This document shows, one piece after another, positions 4,755 to 5,917 of a stretch of DNA of 5,917 nt. A program made the translations under genes and the position numbers. The stretch spans positions 1 through 5,917 of the forward strand of contig JAJDEE010000360.1 in the NCBI GenBank assembly GCA_029259975.1. The letters are read 5' to 3'. A model generated the notes under the pieces. That model did not search any database. It was given only the letters and a program-made list of their open reading frames with translations, and had not been told where the DNA came from. The stretch is from Planctomycetota bacterium. Its GTDB lineage: Bacteria > Planctomycetota > Planctomycetia > Pirellulales > Lacipirellulaceae. Within the stretch, counting starts at the first letter, position 1, and each line of letters opens with the position of its first letter.

Positions 4755-5465
4755 ATGATAGACAAGACCATTGCTACCGCAGCGGAAGGAGTAGCGGAGG
4801 TTTTCGACGGCGCGACCGTGATGATTGGGGGCTTTGGCGAGGCGGGTAGTCCAATCGAGCTGATTCACGCCCTCATCGACCAAGGTGCCGGCGGCCTGAC
4901 GGTGATCAACAACAACACCGGCAGCGGTCATGTCGGCCTCGCCGCGTTGATCGAGAGCGGCAACGTCGCGAAGATGATTTGCTCGTACCCGCGCACCACC
5001 AACTCAACCGTTTTTCCCGATTTGTATCGCAGCGGCAAGATCGAACTTGAACTAGTGCCCCAGGGCACACTCGCCGAGCGCATTCGCGCGGGGGGCGCAG
5101 GCATTCCTGCTTTCTACACGCAGACCTCCGTCGGGACACCACTTGCAGAAGGCAAAGAAGAGCGTGAGTTCGATGGAAAGATGTTCGTGATGGAACACGG
5201 ACTGAAGGCAGATTTTGCGTTGATCAAATGTCAATGTGCCGATCGCTTTGGTAACTTGCTATTCAACAAGACGGCGCGGAATTTTAATCCGATCATGTGT
5301 ACGGCTGCGAACATCACGATTGCTCAAACGGAAAAGATTGTCGAGCTGGGCGACATTGACCCGGAGCAGGTCGTCACGCCGGGGATTTTTGTCAATCGCG
5401 TATTGCTGGTCGAAAATCCGGCCCAGGAATCAAAGCTTGTCGCAGCAGGACTATGTTATCCATGA
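4755..5465 (+). CDS. pcaI: 3-oxoadipate CoA-transferase subunit A
   Basis: From the ATG at 4755 the product has 236 residues, close to Pseudomonas PcaI (about 231). It begins MIDKTIATAAEGVAEVFDG like other family members, so I prefer it to the upstream in-frame GTG at 4737, which lacks a binding site. Family CoA-transferase I motifs are present: IGGFGEAGSPIELI (residues ~24-37), CSYPRTTNS, ELELVPQGTLAERIRAGGAGIPAFYT, and HGLKADFALIKCQCADRFGNL followed by ARNFNPIMCTAA. The heterodimer moves CoA from succinyl-CoA to 3-oxoadipate in the beta-ketoadipate pathway of aromatic degradation. Close relatives act on acetoacetate (ScoA/AtoD), so substrate is inferred from overall similarity to PcaI. The stop overlaps the pcaJ start (ATGA), so the subunits are translationally coupled. 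Confidence 0.88.
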   Translation: MIDKTIATAAEGVAEVFDGATVMIGGFGEAGSPIELIHALIDQGAGGLTVINNNTGSGHVGLAALIESGNVAKMICSYPRTTNSTVFPDLYRSGKIELELVPQGTLAERIRAGGAGIPAFYTQTSVGTPLAEGKEEREFDGKMFVMEHGLKADFALIKCQCADRFGNLLFNKTARNFNPIMCTAANITIAQTEKIVELGDIDPEQVVTPGIFVNRVLLVENPAQESKLVAAGLCYP

Positions 5466-5481
5466 GTGCCCTATCCATGAG
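5457..5481 (+). repeat. Short direct duplication at the pcaJ start
   Basis: TATCCATGAG occurs at 5457-5466 and again at 5472-5481, 15 bases apart and in the same frame, each containing an ATG for pcaJ. It looks like a five-codon micro-duplication that has since diverged. The first copy makes the ATGA overlap with pcaI; the second offers an alternative start. Confidence 0.6.
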
Positions 5482-5917
5482 CGAAATTGAAGGCTGGACA
5501 CGCGAGCAAATGGCCCGGCGCGCAGCGCTTGATATCCCCGACGGTAGCTATGTGAACCTAGGCATCGGCATTCCCGAGATGGTCGCCCAGTTTGTGCCCG
5601 AGGGCCGAGAGTTTATCTACCAAACCGAGAATGGCCTGCTCGGCATGGGGCCAGACCCCGAGCCGGGGCAAGAAGATCCCGATCTGATCAACGCCGGCAA
5701 GAAACCGGTGACGATGGTGCCCGGTGCGGCGATTTTTCATCACGCTGATAGCTTTGTGATGATTCGTGGTGGTCACATTGATATCTGCGTGCTGGGAGCC
5801 ATGCAGATATCCGGCGCTGGCGATCTCGCCAATTGGTCGACCGGCGCTGCTGATGCGATTCCGGCTGTGGGCGGAGCGATGGACTTGGTTGCGGGCGTGA
5901 AAACAATTTTTGTGATC
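5462..5917 (+). CDS. pcaJ: 3-oxoadipate CoA-transferase subunit B (C-terminus cut by window edge)
   Basis: The frame is open from ATG at 5462 to the end of the window (152 codons of an expected ~215). Seen: VNLGIGIPEMVAQFVP (residues ~31-46), then the active-site segment YQTENGLLGMGP, in which E56 is the glutamate that forms the covalent glutamyl-CoA intermediate. PGAAIFHHADSFVMIRGGHIDICVLGAMQ and later VGGAMDLVAG are also family signatures. It forms the transferase with pcaI and overlaps it by four bases. A second in-frame ATG at 5477 follows a copy of the same TATCCATGAG string, so the true start could be five codons later. AGGA at 5447-5450 is about 11 bases before the first ATG. Confidence 0.88.
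   Translation, partial: MSALSMSEIEGWTREQMARRAALDIPDGSYVNLGIGIPEMVAQFVPEGREFIYQTENGLLGMGPDPEPGQEDPDLINAGKKPVTMVPGAAIFHHADSFVMIRGGHIDICVLGAMQISGAGDLANWSTGAADAIPAVGGAMDLVAGVKTIFVI

Noticed and set aside
1..5917. CRISPR array, tRNA, rRNA or transposase gene
   Set aside because: I saw no regularly spaced repeats, no tRNA-like cloverleaf with conserved loops, and no transposase or integrase motif on either strand.

Overview
The window looks like chromosomal DNA of a Planctomycetota bacterium, most likely of the Pirellulales type. This rests on gene content, moderately high GC, a large self-complementary intergenic repeat, and attC-like sites with the GGTGCACACGG sequence that I associate with planctomycete cassette arrays. 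No rRNA or marker gene confirms the taxon.

Layout. (a) 1-1419, minus strand: an FAD/NAD(P)H pyridine nucleotide-disulfide oxidoreductase of the CoA-disulfide reductase / NADH oxidase family. It runs off the left edge just as a probable C-terminal rhodanese domain begins. (b) 1420-1760: a non-coding regulatory stretch with a ribosome binding site, a perfect 24-bp inverted repeat (1445-1505) and a candidate minus-strand promoter whose spacer holds two GCGATAT repeats. (c) 1761-3404, plus strand: a block I read as integron gene cassettes without an integrase in view. It contains an SRPBCC protein gene, an attC site, a small two-helix membrane protein gene, a DUF433/DUF5615 toxin-antitoxin pair and a second attC site. 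(d) 3405-4532, minus strand: a dihydropyrimidine dehydrogenase-type flavoprotein (PreA-like) whose stop codon lies inside the core box of the last attC. (e) 4533-4754: a divergent intergenic region. (f) 4755-5917, plus strand: pcaI and the first part of pcaJ, the two subunits of 3-oxoadipate CoA-transferase, joined by an ATGA overlap.

How the parts fit. The flanking genes are metabolic: thiol/disulfide or sulfane-sulfur chemistry on the left, pyrimidine reduction and the beta-ketoadipate pathway on the right. They share no obvious pathway with the middle block. That block has the marks of a small attC array lacking an integrase: short genes all in one orientation, stop codons in or next to attC boxes, folded attC sites with extrahelical bases, and a toxin-antitoxin pair with its own candidate promoter. 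The most interesting points are this array and its exact abutment to the preA stop codon, the promoter/operator architecture before the reductase and the toxin-antitoxin pair, and the absence of the Fe-S domain from PreA.
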